NCBI GenBank assembly: GCA_015499995.1
Contig: JADNRV010000091.1
Coordinates: 62,001 to 126,000, forward strand
Direction of reading: 5' to 3'
DNA from: Flammula alnicola
Taxonomy: Eukaryota > Basidiomycota > Agaricomycetes > Agaricales > Strophariaceae
Length of the DNA: 64,000 nucleotides
Positions 22,012 through 33,211 of this stretch are shown in pieces. The notes under the pieces were generated by a model. The model searched no databases. It was not told the origin of the DNA and worked only from the letters and a program-made list of their open reading frames with translations. The number at the start of each line of letters is the position of its first letter. Within the stretch, counting starts at the first letter, position 1. The translations under genes were made by a program, and so were the position numbers.

Positions 22012-23052
22012 CTAAATGCGATCGCTAGGGGCATTGCGTTTTTCCCGTAACATCTTTAAACGATCTGTACCCGAAGCCTTCGCTGGCGGAAGTGACCTAG
22101 TAGTGGGTGTCGGGAAATTCTGTATGTTCTTCAGCCGTGGTTCTGTGTGCCTGGTAAGCTCGGCCTGCCCGACGTCTATGCGGTTACGACGATGGGTAGA
22201 GGATAACGATGCCTTCGCTCGGTCGTCGTCGCTACGAGTCTCGGAACCTTGCAATCCTCCAAGCTGTCCCCTTTCTCTCTCGCTGAACAGCCAATCAGGG
22301 AGGTCGGAAGGAGTCCGGGCCTTAGATAGATGGTAGGCTCTCATAACGCGAGTCAGATGCGATTCTTCCTCGGCTACAACGACGGAGGATCCAATGAAAC
22401 GCAAATGAGTGCTCCGGGACCTTTTGACTGGGACTTTTAACTTACCTTGGTCACCAACACCGTTACCAAGAGGCGCCAGACCCGTTGCCCACACTTTGCT
22501 CACCTCCTGAGTCAAAACATTGGCAACTTCGGTAACTCGACCCCAGCTAAATGCAGCAGCATCTCTGAGGTCGGTGGATGGTTCGCTTTGAAGCTAGTCA
22601 ATATCGTATCTCCCACTACAGCAAAATAAAATGGCTCACATGTTATCTTTAGAATTCCTGGACTGTAAATAGGTTTCACGGCTGAGCTCCTTGTATTCCA
22701 TATCTTCACTTCGTAAAGTTGTCTTCGATGACGCCAGACTAGAATTTCCTCTCGCCCAGAACGAGGAGCCAGATGAAGTACTGGAAGTAGGACTGGAATC
22801 GTCAGAGTGGCGAGCATCGCTAACAGTGAGTGATTGATCATAGTAATCTCGACGAGAAGGAGAAGTCGTTGGATAATTGTTTGGAACTCGTTCCCGCTGT
22901 GTTGAAGGATGGCGAGTGCGAGGGTTGGAAGGTAATGCTGCGCGATAGTCTACGGATGGGCGACTGGGAGCTGGCACTGCGGCTGACTTGGATCGAGGGC
23001 GTGGATTGGTCGGAAGTCCACGAGACGGTGCGCGAGACGGGGTTGAAGACAT
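22012..23052 (-). CDS. Ser/Pro-rich protein, possible Mso1-like Sec1-binding factor
   Basis: The first exon encodes a disordered Ser/Pro/Arg-rich N-terminus (MSSTPSRAPSRGLPTNPRPR) extending to LQSRNSKDN. An intron then leads to AAFSWGRVTEVANVLTQEV, continuing SKVWATGLAPLG. A GTAAGT intron leads to EEESHLTRVMRAYHLSKAR followed by DLPDWLF. The last block, a short helix ending in a Leu-Pro-x-Trp-Leu motif, resembles the Sec1-binding segment of yeast Mso1, a regulator of exocytic SNARE assembly. That link is my inference from a short motif. The reading frame and splice sites are well supported, so the gene is real even if the function is not. It is divergent from the SQR gene by 390 bases. Confidence 0.6.
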
Positions 23053-23442
23053 GCTTATAGCAATTACAATTGGCAGACCTTAGCTGAACCAGAGGTGAAA
23101 GACAAAGGAGCCAGTGTCCTGCTGGCCAAAGAAAAGAGTGCACGGCACGTTGGAAAAGGTGAAAGAGCAGTCCGCTTCGCAATTAGCTCTTGATGCTGTG
23201 ATAAAAGAGTCAAGGAAGAACTGTTGTATTGAGCATGGCATCGTCAAGTTGTCTAAAGGAGACACAGAAGATGAATAGACAGCGCGGTGCATGCAACATA
23301 ACTGTCAGCGTAGTGATTGTAGCCCTGACAATCGCATCATCGTGACGCTATTCTTGAGAATTCCCGGAGGCAACATTAGGAACAGCGTTTTCCCACCTTC
23401 ATTTTTTTTGTCGGACGTACCTTTCCCATTATTTCCTCCATC
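23053..23442. other. Shared divergent promoter region
   Basis: These 390 bases lie between the Mso1-like gene (-) and the sulfide:quinone oxidoreductase gene (+). No TATA box or gene is evident. The region must hold both promoters. Confidence 0.5.
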
Positions 23443-25248
23443 ATGCTCAGTACCAAGTTGGCCCGAGGTGTCCGGTATACATCCCAGCGGACGACACTCT
23501 ACCAAACCAGATCGGCAACTACTGCATCAGGTTCTCATAAGTTCAAGGTCCTGATTGTGGGCGGAGGTGTGAATTGGTTCCGTGCAATCTTAACCTGGAA
23601 CAATTATCTAATCTTCATTTACTTACCAGGAAGTGGAGGGCTTTCTGTTGCTCAACAAATTTACAACCGCTTTAAAGCTGCGGGAAAACCGTTGGCAGAT
23701 GGAGACATAGCGATTGTAGACGGTGCAGAGAACCATTACTACCAAGTGAGTATCTTTTATCGTCGTATTGACAGTTTGCTCACCTCCAATACCCACAGCC
23801 TGGATGGTGCGTCAAGAGTTGTAGGATTTCATATCTTATCGTGCTGAATTATGTTGTAGGACTCTTGTAGGATCTGGACTGAGTCCCAAAACTGATTTCA
23901 GCCGTCCATTGGCGTCCCTGATACCCAAACACATATCCCTCATCCCCGAAAATATCCAGACCTTTTCTCCAAACTCGTCATCTGTCACCACTGCCACAGG
24001 CAGAGATATTTCCTATGATACACTCGTCGTTGCGGCAGGCATTCAGTCAAACTTTGACGCTATCAAAGGACTACCTTCTGCACTTGCTGACCCAACTTCC
24101 GGTGTATCGACGATCTACTCCTACAACACTTGTGACAAAGTTTGGACCGACATTGAGAATCTCAAGTCTGGAAACGCCGTGTTCACTCAACCTTCTGGAA
24201 TCATCAAATGCGCGGGCGGTAAGCGATCCTTTGCCTGGCAGTCAGCCATCTCTAATCTTATTAGCCCCACAAAAAATCATGTGGATGGCCTGGGACAGAT
24301 TCAGAAGGACAGGCCGGGAGGATATCAAAGTCGATTTCTATACCGGCATGCCTACCATGTTCAGTGTCAAGAAGTACTCGGATGCACTGAATGCACTTAG
24401 GCTGGAGCGTGGCGTCGGCGGGCACTTCGGTCACGACCTTGTCGCTGTCGATGCGGCCAACCGGAAAGCTACCTTCAAAAAAGCAGACGATGGCTCAAAT
24501 ATCAGCGTAGATTACTCGCTGCTGCATGTAACGCCACCGATGGGCCCTCTCAATGTGTTTAAAGGCTCTCCAATCGCTGACGCCGCAGGATGGGTACCTG
24601 TCGACAAAGGGACACTTCAACACGTCAATCCCGAGTTCAGCAATGTCTTTGCCTTAGGAGATTGCTCGTCATTACCAACGTCGAAGACGGCAGCGGCTAT
24701 CACTGGACAAGCACCTGTTTTAACTGAAAACCTGTTCTCCTTTGTCGATACCGGAAAGGTCGGGAATGCAGTGTACGATGGCTATACAAGCTGTCCAGTG
24801 AGTCGCACAAGATCTTCTCATTCATTTACCTCGAAATGACACTCTTCTGTTCCAGCTACTCACTGGATATGGAGAACTGATGCTTGCGGAATTCAAATAT
24901 GGTCTGGAGCCGAAGGAGTCATTTGGTGACATATTTGACCAGAGCAAGAGCAATAGGTGAATTAGTTCCTTGAGTTCTTTTTAAGATCTCCACTAATTCA
25001 CGAGCTTCCGATTTTCCTTAGATTTTTCTACCACTTGAAAAAGGTATAGATCGCCATGGTGTTATCATGATGGACAAGCAAACTAATCATATTTTGAAGG
25101 ATCTCTTCCCTTACGCATACTGGAATTTCATGGTAAGCTGCTTTTGCCGTGAATGATGAATCAGTGATCGAGAATCTCACTTGACTGCTGATTCCAGGTA
25201 AATGGCCGGTGGTTTGGATCTAAGGGCTTCGTGAGGCCCAAATTCTGA
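23443..25248 (+). CDS. Mitochondrial sulfide:quinone oxidoreductase
   Basis: FAD enzyme of the inner mitochondrial membrane that oxidises sulfide and passes electrons to ubiquinone. The N-terminus MLSTKLARGVRYTSQRTTLY is Arg/Ser/Thr-rich, a mitochondrial presequence. The FAD-binding Rossmann motif VLIVGGGSGGLSVAQQI is restored across the first intron. Further blocks are NHYYQPGWTLVG, YDTLVVAAGIQ and SGIIKCAGAPQKIMWMA with the first redox Cys. FALGDCSSLPTSKTAAA follows, then VYDGYTSCPLLTGYGELMLA with the second redox Cys. The tail reads YWNFMVNGRWFGSKGFVRP. Both disulfide-forming cysteines expected in the eukaryotic enzyme are present. About seven introns. The enzyme looks intact. Confidence 0.95.
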
Positions 25249-25585
25249 TTAGAAGAGGCTACTCAAAAGTTGTGTAATTATTTAATTCGTTGTGCTTAGA
25301 CTGGTCAATTTTTTGAAGAGAAAAGAAAGTCGGGACAAATTGCCTTTTTGAGCACCGAGAGTTGACGCGACGCGTGTCTTACATAATCTGACCATGTGGT
25401 AAACACGTTGAACAGCCGCGTGAGAACCGTGATGCAAGAGTCCACCGATAAACCAACTTTGGTCCACCTTACATTCAAGATAGCGACTTCGACTGTAGCC
25501 AACAAGGCCACCCACATTTTGAAAATTCTTGGATTACGGAACGTCTAGTTCGCCTATTATAACGATTATAACATCTGTGTCAGTC
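25249..25585. other. Intergenic region upstream of the Src1/Heh gene
   Basis: These 337 bases follow the SQR stop. They contain its 3' flank and the promoter side of the next gene. No motif recognised. Confidence 0.5.
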
Positions 25586-28354
25586 ATGTCTCGAATGACT
25601 GCTGCCCAAGTTATAAGCGTCGGTGAATATCTGGAACCCGAGTTCGAGCCATCTTCCCTCACTGTATCTCAACTTCTCGGGGTTCTGGGCTATCATAATA
25701 TCCCATATCCGACACCATACACAAAGACCAAACTTGTCCTAGTTTTCAATAACGAAGTCAAGACAAGAGCGGCCAAATTCAAGAAAGAACGGATAAAGAA
25801 AGAGAATAGCATTGCGAGTGAGGATGGAATTACAGATGGACATACTGGAAGACCGTTGGGTAATAAGGGAAAAGTGAGCAGAGGCTGGTAACTAATATGT
25901 TAAATATCCTAAAATTTCGATAGGCTCCTGCACCTCTGGCCAGACGTTCGTCGAGACGCCTTTCACAAGCTCCGACTGCAGACGACTCTTCGCCAACGCA
26001 ACCGCAGCCAGAATCGCGTCCGGAGCCAGTGAGTCACAAAGGATGTATAGATGATCTTTTGGATGTGTCTAATCTCGTTCATTTAGCCCAAGCGAAGGCG
26101 ATCATCTGCCCAACCAAATTTAGGTGGGAGCTCCAGGAGGGTTGCGCCAATTCCAGTTACTCTTATAGAAGAAAGTGAACCTGAAGAGGAAGAAATATTG
26201 CCAGCAAAGAAAGTTGGCCGAACCAAGAAATTGGTTATTAATTCTCCTCCCCTCATGAATTCTTCGTTGACTGATAAGTTCTTACAGACCTCTGCCGGGG
26301 CACAAGGTCGACGAGTTTCACATATTGTGCGTTGTTTACCTGCTAATATTGACTCTTTGTTTCCCTGCTGATACTGTGTTTCCCAGTCTGGTGGAGAAGA
26401 CAGTGGGTGGGAAGATAATAATATTTTCCAGTCGGGTGCAGAGTCCTCGTCTCCGGCGCGTCCATCCCCAGTTCGACCGAGAGCTCCAAGGACTAGTGGA
26501 GTACTTCGGAAAACCCGCAAGTCTACCTCTGCACCTCCGCAAATGCCGGATTCATCACCTCTCAGACTTGGAAATACCGGACAGTCTCCGCCACAATCGG
26601 CATTCACGCCTTCGCTTCCACCAATCCCATTCAAATTCCCGCCTCCTGCGAAGTCTAGGTTTACACCCATCCGCGAATTCACACCCGCGGAACCTGTAAA
26701 ACCTGAACAGGATGAGCGACTTGATATTGAAGAAGTACCGCAGGAAGTCAGCGTCCAGGCCAACGAAGTCGAGTCTAACAAAGATAAAGAAAGCGAAATT
26801 GACGAGGCTATATCTCGCCTCGTATCCGAAGAAGACGATGCGGTGCAAGTTTATACAGCGGAAGAGACGCGTCGCCCAAGTGCCCTACAATTGTTTGCTC
26901 GGGCGGTAACATGGCTTTGCATTCTAGCATCGACGTATGCGGTCTTCAGTTACAAAGTCGAATCCTCCGCAATTGGCTACTGCGACAGAGGCAGCAATAC
27001 AAGCCTTGCTCTAGAGGCGGTGCTAGCTAAACGGGCTACTGTTGAGGCTTGCACCAGAGCATTTCTCCTGCCGTCATCGAACAATTCTTCCGATCCCGAA
27101 CTGAATGAACCTTGTCCCCTGCCACCCTTGGTTCCCGTACCACATCCCAATTCTTGCACGCCATGTCCTGACCGTGCTACATGCAGCCAATTCAGCGTCG
27201 CCTGTGATTCCGGCTATCTATTAAAGCCAAATATCCTGCTGTCTTTCATTCCTGTTTCAAATTCACAGTCTGCCCTTGCGAATTCCCACGCGCCTCATCT
27301 CAGCGCGTCATTCTTCAAAACATTTTCCGATGCGACGTCTGGCCTTCCCGGATTTGGAAGTGTTGGGCTACCTCCTCGGTGCGTGGAAGATCCGCAACGG
27401 AAACGCAACATCGGCGCCCTGGGCAAAGCTATTGAATCAATGTTGGGCAAAGAAAGAGGACGACGCGTATGCCGTGGGGATCATTTCAATGCTTCGGATC
27501 CTCAGGAAGGCCCAGAGGAAGCTGTAAAATGGGGCGTCGAAATACAAAAATTAAGAGAGGTCTTCAGGCAAAGGACTACTGTAAGTTGGTCTTCGTCTTT
27601 TCTTTGCATGAATTCTCTGATCTTTTGAGATAGCCATCACTCTTGCCCGTCTTTGATGATATGTTTAATGAGGCGATCCAGCAGCTGACTCAATGGGGTG
27701 GAGTTTTCCTTAGCGAAACTGCAGAGTGAGTTTTCTATTCTTCTCATATATTCGCTCGACTAATTTTATATTCTATAATCAGTGGCACCCGTTACGTAGC
27801 GCACAAAACTCCTGAGATGAGTTGGGATTGCATTATCATAGTCAAATCTCGTGAACTTTGGGCTGTGTGGCGCACGACCGTACTCGGTGAGAACGCCACT
27901 CTTTTTATTGTCTCTCTCTTTGAAGGAAAGAACAATGAGCTGATGACAAGCTAACATTGCAGCTTCCATTCTCGCGGTGCTCGCTACATTGGGCTTGCGC
28001 ATCCGGATGACACAAAAACAAAAGGAGAACAGGCGTATCGCCGGCTTGGTTCAAGTCGCACTGGATACGTTACGTAACCAGGAGTTGGCGCATTACACAG
28101 ACCCGCTGACGGCGCCGCAGCCGTATCTGTCATCTATTCAGTTGCGGGATCTTGTTCTGCAGGACGAGCACTCCGTGCCGACACGAAGAAGGCTATGGGA
28201 ACGCGTCGAGCGTGTGGTGGAGAGCAATGCGAATGTTCGTGCAAATCTTGAAGAAATCGAGGGTGGCGATGAAACAAGGGTCTGGAGGTGGGTGGGAAGC
28301 ACGGGAACGGGACGAACACCCGGAAGGAAAGAAGTCGAATACGAGTATGAGTAA
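25586..28354 (+). CDS. Src1/Heh-type inner nuclear membrane protein
   Basis: Member of the Man1-Src1 family (yeast Heh1/Heh2, fission yeast Lem2/Man1), anchoring chromatin and nuclear pores at the inner nuclear membrane. The N-terminal HeH/LEM-like fold is YLEPEFEPSSLTVSQLLGVL, then GYHNIPYPTPYTKTKLVLVF. A long basic, Ser/Pro-rich nucleoplasmic region includes PKRRRSS. The first membrane segment is VTWLCILASTYAVFSY. A lumenal Cys-rich part follows (CTPCPDRATCSQFSVACDSG), and the second membrane segment is TVLASILAVLATLGLRI. The MSC domain then ends in an acidic tail. Starts at 25586 or 25595 fit best; an upstream in-frame Met at 25529 is possible. About five introns. Confidence 0.85.
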
Positions 28355-28859
28355 AGAAGTGCGCGCGTCGATCAGCTAATTATTAAAGTAGAAGTTATCT
28401 ATTATTGTCTTTGCTTCTTGGGTGTATTCGTATGCTCTTGTTCTCGAATTGTTGTAGCGCTAGCAGCACCACACCCTATTCATGTTTTGAACACCGAGAT
28501 GTAAGGCGGTTTGAACCCCCTTCTTGTGTCATTCGCGTGGTACATTGACCATTCCTGTCTCTTGCCTCCATGGGTCACCGGGCACCCCCTAATTCATAGT
28601 CTTTTTGTTGTCCTTTTTTAACTATTGAAGAAGATGCACCCTGTAACCTCGGCATCGGAACTGGGGGAGTTTTGTATTGGCACAGGATGACCACGTTCCT
28701 CGTGATTGATAACATCGCTCCAAAGCGTGGCCAACTTTATCGCGGGTCAATGTGATGATTGTGATCTGTAACCAAGGGACACCTGCAAACCCATCCTCGA
28801 GATGATCTCGTTGCGGAGCGTGTCGGCGCTCTTCTTGTTGCTGTAAAATATTATACCAG
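28355..28859. other. Gene-free flank left of the MITE
   Basis: About 500 bases after the Src1/Heh stop. They contain its 3' untranslated region and no supported coding sequence. Confidence 0.5.
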
Positions 28860-28867
28860 TTGAGTAA
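28860..28867. repeat. Target-site duplication, left copy (TTGAGTAA)
   Basis: Eight bases identical to 29363-29370, directly abutting the left inverted repeat of the MITE. Confidence 0.85.
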
Positions 28868-29362
28868 GGATAAAACTATTCAGAAACCCTGTTTCTGGGG
28901 TTTCTGTGATTGCCGACAGATGCCGTTGATGGAAAACGTGTCGGCGATTGAAATTAATTTGATGAACTTAGTGTTTCCCCACTGCCTGCGATGTCAATGG
29001 TTGCAATTTTGTCCGCAAGAATGTATATCTGATCTATATAAATATATCTAAGAAAGAAAATGAGATTTGATTTGCAGGGATACTGGTAGAAGTTGGAGAT
29101 AAGACCCAGAAAGGCCGTCTAGCAGCTTGGAATGCTCCCAAAAGATGCTGTACGTCAAATCTTGGCCCAGAACATGTTCGACAAACGAGAGAAGCATTAT
29201 TGGAGGTAATTACATGGTTGAATGTACGAATTTACATGAGGAATTGTTATATCTAGGGGCGCAACGGACCAGTGACAGGGAGCGGCCATCAATCGGCAGA
29301 CTCGCATTACGGAAACTTCCGCAGAAACCCTCAGAAACGGGGTTTCTGAATAGTTTTATCCG
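28868..29362. mobile_element. Non-autonomous hAT-like MITE
   Basis: A 495-base element with terminal inverted repeats of about 40 bases. The first 22 are identical in opposite orientation (GGATAAAACTATTCAGAAAC and two further C), followed by two substitutions and one indel. Each terminus also contains an internal inverted pair CAGAAACCC / GGGTTTCTG, so each end can fold into its own hairpin. A perfect 8-base direct duplication, TTGAGTAA, flanks it at 28860-28867 and 29363-29370. An 8-bp target duplication is the hallmark of hAT-superfamily insertions. There is no transposase coding sequence, so it would need a transposase in trans. The intact duplication and close repeats suggest a fairly recent insertion. 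Confidence 0.85.
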
Positions 29363-29370
29363 TTGAGTAA
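29363..29370. repeat. Target-site duplication, right copy (TTGAGTAA)
   Basis: Identical to 28860-28867 and directly after the right end of the element, which carries one extra terminal G compared with the left end. Confidence 0.85.
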
Positions 29371-30584
29371 CTGCTGTTGTTGGTTAAGTTGTCAGCGTGA
29401 ATGATGCAGCGCTTTGGGGTATTAGTGAATTAGGGTCAGTACTGCAATTAGTATTCTGCGGTAGCGCTCACTCGGCAAAGCCTCGGAACACAGTCCACAC
29501 TCGGAGGCAAAACTCTGCGGGTGTGATATTAGTCTATTATCTTACAGTAGGTATACTCGTAACACTTGGGAGCCAATTGCATCTGCGACACGGATCCGCC
29601 TGACGAATGGCATTTGAATTTGCAAGGAGTCCGGCATTATGAGCAATCCTCGAATCCGCAAGCAATAATAATACGAATTGTACCTTCGAGGTTGCTTCGA
29701 GGTCCTTGCAAAATTTCTTATCCAGTAAGATCGCGAATTGGCGGCCGGCCACCGCCAGGTATAGGTCACCGAAAAAACGATCGTGATCACGCTTGAAGCT
29801 TGAAGCTGAAAGCAAGCTTGGGGTCTGTCTAGACAAACAAGTAATTAATTAGACAAAGAGGGGGCGTTGTCGGTGTCACTACTAAAGATCGAGGTCCAGG
29901 ATCCAGGGGCTGTTTTTCTTTCGATGTGATGTGATGCGATTACCCAGCAGGTGGTCTCGAGCTACAAAACCGATATGTCAATGACATTGAGTTTAGAGTC
30001 TGTTCGGTTGCCATTACACACGTCGGACCACCGAGAACCACCGATTCCCGAAAGACTCCAAGGGCCCCAAAATCGCCTGACGAACTGTTTCGTGCACGCA
30101 AATAGTATTAGGCATCGGATGACATTCGCCGGGCAGTTGTGCCCTGGTAACTGCGAACAGACATCCCGCCGGAGTGGTATACATCGACTCCACGGAATCA
30201 ACTAGAATCAGCCCCATAAACCATAAACATCAACCTCAGAAATACTCCTACCCCCTATCTATATGTGTCTGCGTGTGTATCTTTAGCGTATGCGGGCATA
30301 AGTCGCGGGAATCAATCATTGCGCTACGTAAGGGTTGTTGTAAGTACTGGCAGAGGAGGACAGGAGATAGTTATACAGCATCAGGTCGAGGACCACGTTA
30401 ACCGACTCCAAGCCCATAGAGTACCTGTAAAGTACACACGGGACCTCCAGGCTTCCCTTGGTAAATTTAGTTCAGTGGACCTTGACATGACATTGACAAG
30501 AACCCTCAAGGCCTCACGCCGGAGCTGGGCTGGAACAGTCCCGACTGCGACTCCAATGCACCGCCATAGACCTTCGGCCACTCC
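29371..30584. other. Gene-poor interval between the MITE and VPS23
   Basis: About 1.2 kb with only short overlapping open frames on both strands and no recognisable protein motif. Short repeated words such as AGCTTGAAGCTTGAAGCT occur near 29800. I see no gene. Confidence 0.5.
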
Positions 30585-32680
30585 TCAGCCCAGATATCCC
30601 GCCCAATCCGGTACCATAGACGATGACGATATGCTGGACACGCTGGCCTGGATCTTCTCTATCAGGGCACGTTTCATGAACTGCTCTTCCGCTAGGACCC
30701 GCGTCGACTGCGGCAAGTTGAAAGTTTTTATGTGACAGTCAGCGTTCGGGGCGAATGACACGAATCGAATTGACCAAGGCAAGTGACTCGGAGACTTACA
30801 CGTAAAAACCGTTCGAGGTCGATCCGACCGGCGTTCAGAGCGCGGTGCAGGTGATAAATCGTGTCCTCGATGGCGTTGTCGTCCGCGATCAGGTTGATAA
30901 GCCTGTCGAACGCGAAATTTTCCGAAAGGTCAGTGCATGTCACAAAGTGTTTTTTTTAGGGTTTGGGGTCAAAAGAAGCAAGACAAAAAAAGTTTTTCGT
31001 CAAGTCAAAAGACATCCCAAATCAAGCAAGAATCTCTCAAGATGAAAAAAAGGAAAAAGAAGCGCAAATGACACTGACTGGTTGTGTACGATCGACGTCG
31101 CGCACACGAGCTCGTCCACCTCGGGATCGCCCTTTTTGCGAAGCTCCGCGATATTCGACTCGGCCTGCACAACCACCTTGCGCGTCCTGTCAGCGACAGT
31201 GCGACACACATCCCGCACAGCCTCCAGCCGGGCCATTTCGTCCTTGATCGCGGGCTCGCCGGCTAGAAGGTCCGCCTGTTGCGCACGTAGCCTCTCGGCG
31301 TCTAGCGCGAGCGCCTGAGAAAGAGAGCTGATCTCCGCGGTAAGCTTTTGATGCAGCTCTGTTTGGAGTCGCATGAGCTCCGGGTTTGGGGGCCGGGGAG
31401 GAGGCGCCAATGCTCCTACGCCTCCAAGAGCCATGGTCATCGCAGATGATGATGAGTCATCTTGATCCAAGAGATCTGGAATCGGAGGGCGAGGAGGTTC
31501 CGGCCGAGGCTGCTCTGGTACGAAGGTTGGAGCTCGTACGAAGTTTGGAGCATGTGGGAGAGGTGGAGGCGAGAATTGGTACTGGGCTTGGGGTGGAAGT
31601 GGTGGAGGCGGTGGAGGCGAAAGGGATAAGGCCGGAGAGAGGCGAGGCGGAAGAGGAGGCGACTGTGAGTGCGTGTGGTGGTGGACTGCCAAGGAATCTC
31701 CACGGAAGACCTGCGGAGTAGATGGAACTTCTCTGGCGTTCCCGGTGGGAGGAAAACTTGGAGGATACATCGGACCGAGAGGCCCTGAAACCTGAGGATG
31801 AGGCGGAAGAGGAGGCGGTGCAGGACTCTGTGAGGCCGGTCGTGGCGCCTAAACTCGACAGGGTCAGGTGAGGAAATAGATGCAGACGTGACACACACAT
31901 ACGGTGTTTACAGGAGGTGCAACTTGATAATTCGCTGCTGAAGCAGGCGACATGGAAGGAGGTTTACTAGGCAGAGCAGGACGCGCCGATGCCGACGGAG
32001 GTAGAGGGGGAGGTGTATTAGACGCCGATAGCGCAGCAGTAGATGGCAAGGGTGGCGGAGGTCTAGCTGCATAAGGCTGATTGAGGGCTGGAGATTGTTG
32101 ACGAGGAGCAGGAGAAATGTCCTTGGGTTTCGAATAGACGGGCGGTTCACTCGAAAAGTGATCTTGCAAAGCTGCCAGGAGGGCAGAGAGACTACAGCCC
32201 TTGACGATCGATGTCAACAGATCGTGGATGAGGGTGACTTGGAATCACGAACCTCATCCTTGCGTTCCCAATGCTGAATGTATTCGATGTTACATCTGCC
32301 GCTTACATCGACGTACTTTCCAGACTTGACAAGCATGTCATTGGTAGGGACTACATACGCGATGGGGGGTTGACGGGGATATTCTCTTGTGATCCAGAAG
32401 GCCATCGGGATGTTATATGAAGCCTGACGGAAGGTAATTGGCAGTAGGCCGTGTACACAGAGAAGAAGCTGTGTGCGGCCATCATCAAAAGCTAGAAGGA
32501 GGATTAATTGAAGGACACGTAGGATTAAAGAGAGGAGGTAATACTGTATACATCAGACTTTGGACGAAAGGTAGGAAAACGCGCTAGGGCGGTGTCTACA
32601 TCAGCATATACACGCGACGCGTGAGAATAGGGCTGAGTGGTATCGCGCAACCACTTTTGCGTGAGGGAGAGAGAGGACAT
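30585..32680 (-). CDS. VPS23: ESCRT-I subunit VPS23/TSG101
   Basis: ESCRT-I component that recognises ubiquitinated cargo for multivesicular-body sorting. The start MSSLSLTQKWLRDTTQPY opens the ubiquitin E2-variant (UEV) domain. It continues SRVYADVDTALARFPTFRP, then after an intron FDDGRTQLLLCVHG, YNIPMAFWITREYPRQPP and SGRCNIEYIQHWE. A long Pro/Ala/Ser-rich linker follows (PPPPPPLPPQ), then the coiled-coil stalk (LHQKLTAEISSLSQALALD). The steadiness box is LINLIADDNAIEDTIYHLH, RALNAGRIDLERFLR, and after an intron VLAEEQFMKRALIEKI. The protein ends VPDWAGYLG. The domain order is that of TSG101/Vps23. It is divergent from the TEA-domain gene. Confidence 0.93.
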
Positions 32681-33211
32681 GACGAGGAGGAGGAGGAGGC
32701 GAGTGTCCGGGCATCAGTGACGGCGTGAGTAATCTCGTCCCACGCGACCCCATTCGGACAGATCTTGTGATAACAAAGGCTGGGGTCCCTCTTGCCTACT
32801 TGGGACACCGAGATCTACTTCCGTTTAACTCAATCGGGCAGTGAGCCAGCCTGTCGGAACCGGAGACGGGGTCGGAGTACGGGCAATTGCCGGAATTGGA
32901 GGGACGGATCGGTCGAGGAGCAGCTCCGGACGTGGCATTGTTCCAGATATGGGATGTTGAAAGGAGTCCGCTGCGTCCGCACGAGTTTCTTTGTGTCGGA
33001 TGAAACAGGCAATTGGTCCCCAAGGACATCTCCGATCTGTGCTATATGTCCTATCTCCAATATCGTGGTTCCATCCTGCCTTTTCTGCTTCCCATCTCGG
33101 ATCTAGCCAACCACTGACTCGAAAATTAGCCCCGCCCTCCTCGTATTCGTATATAACTCCAAGCTCTATTTTGCACCGGCTTCTTCCCTCTTCGCTACTT
33201 CCTCGACTCAA
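32681..33211. other. Divergent promoter region of VPS23 and the TEA-domain gene
   Basis: These 531 bases separate two divergent starts. Open frames here on both strands look like chance. A TATA box for the rightward gene lies at 33150-33156. Confidence 0.5.
33150..33156 (+). promoter_or_regulatory. TATA box of the TEA-domain gene
   Basis: TATATAA, 55 bases before the predicted ATG at 33212 and followed by a pyrimidine-rich stretch, the usual layout of a fungal TATA promoter. Confidence 0.5.

Noticed and set aside
26083..26781. Antisense open frame of 232 codons inside the Src1/Heh gene
   Set aside because: It is rich in Gly/Ser/Cys as expected for the reverse of a Ser/Pro/Ala-rich coding region, and the plus strand carries clear Src1/Heh domains.
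29397..30401. Several open frames of 65-100 codons right of the MITE
   Set aside because: They overlap on both strands, show no domain and do not join into a consistent spliced gene.
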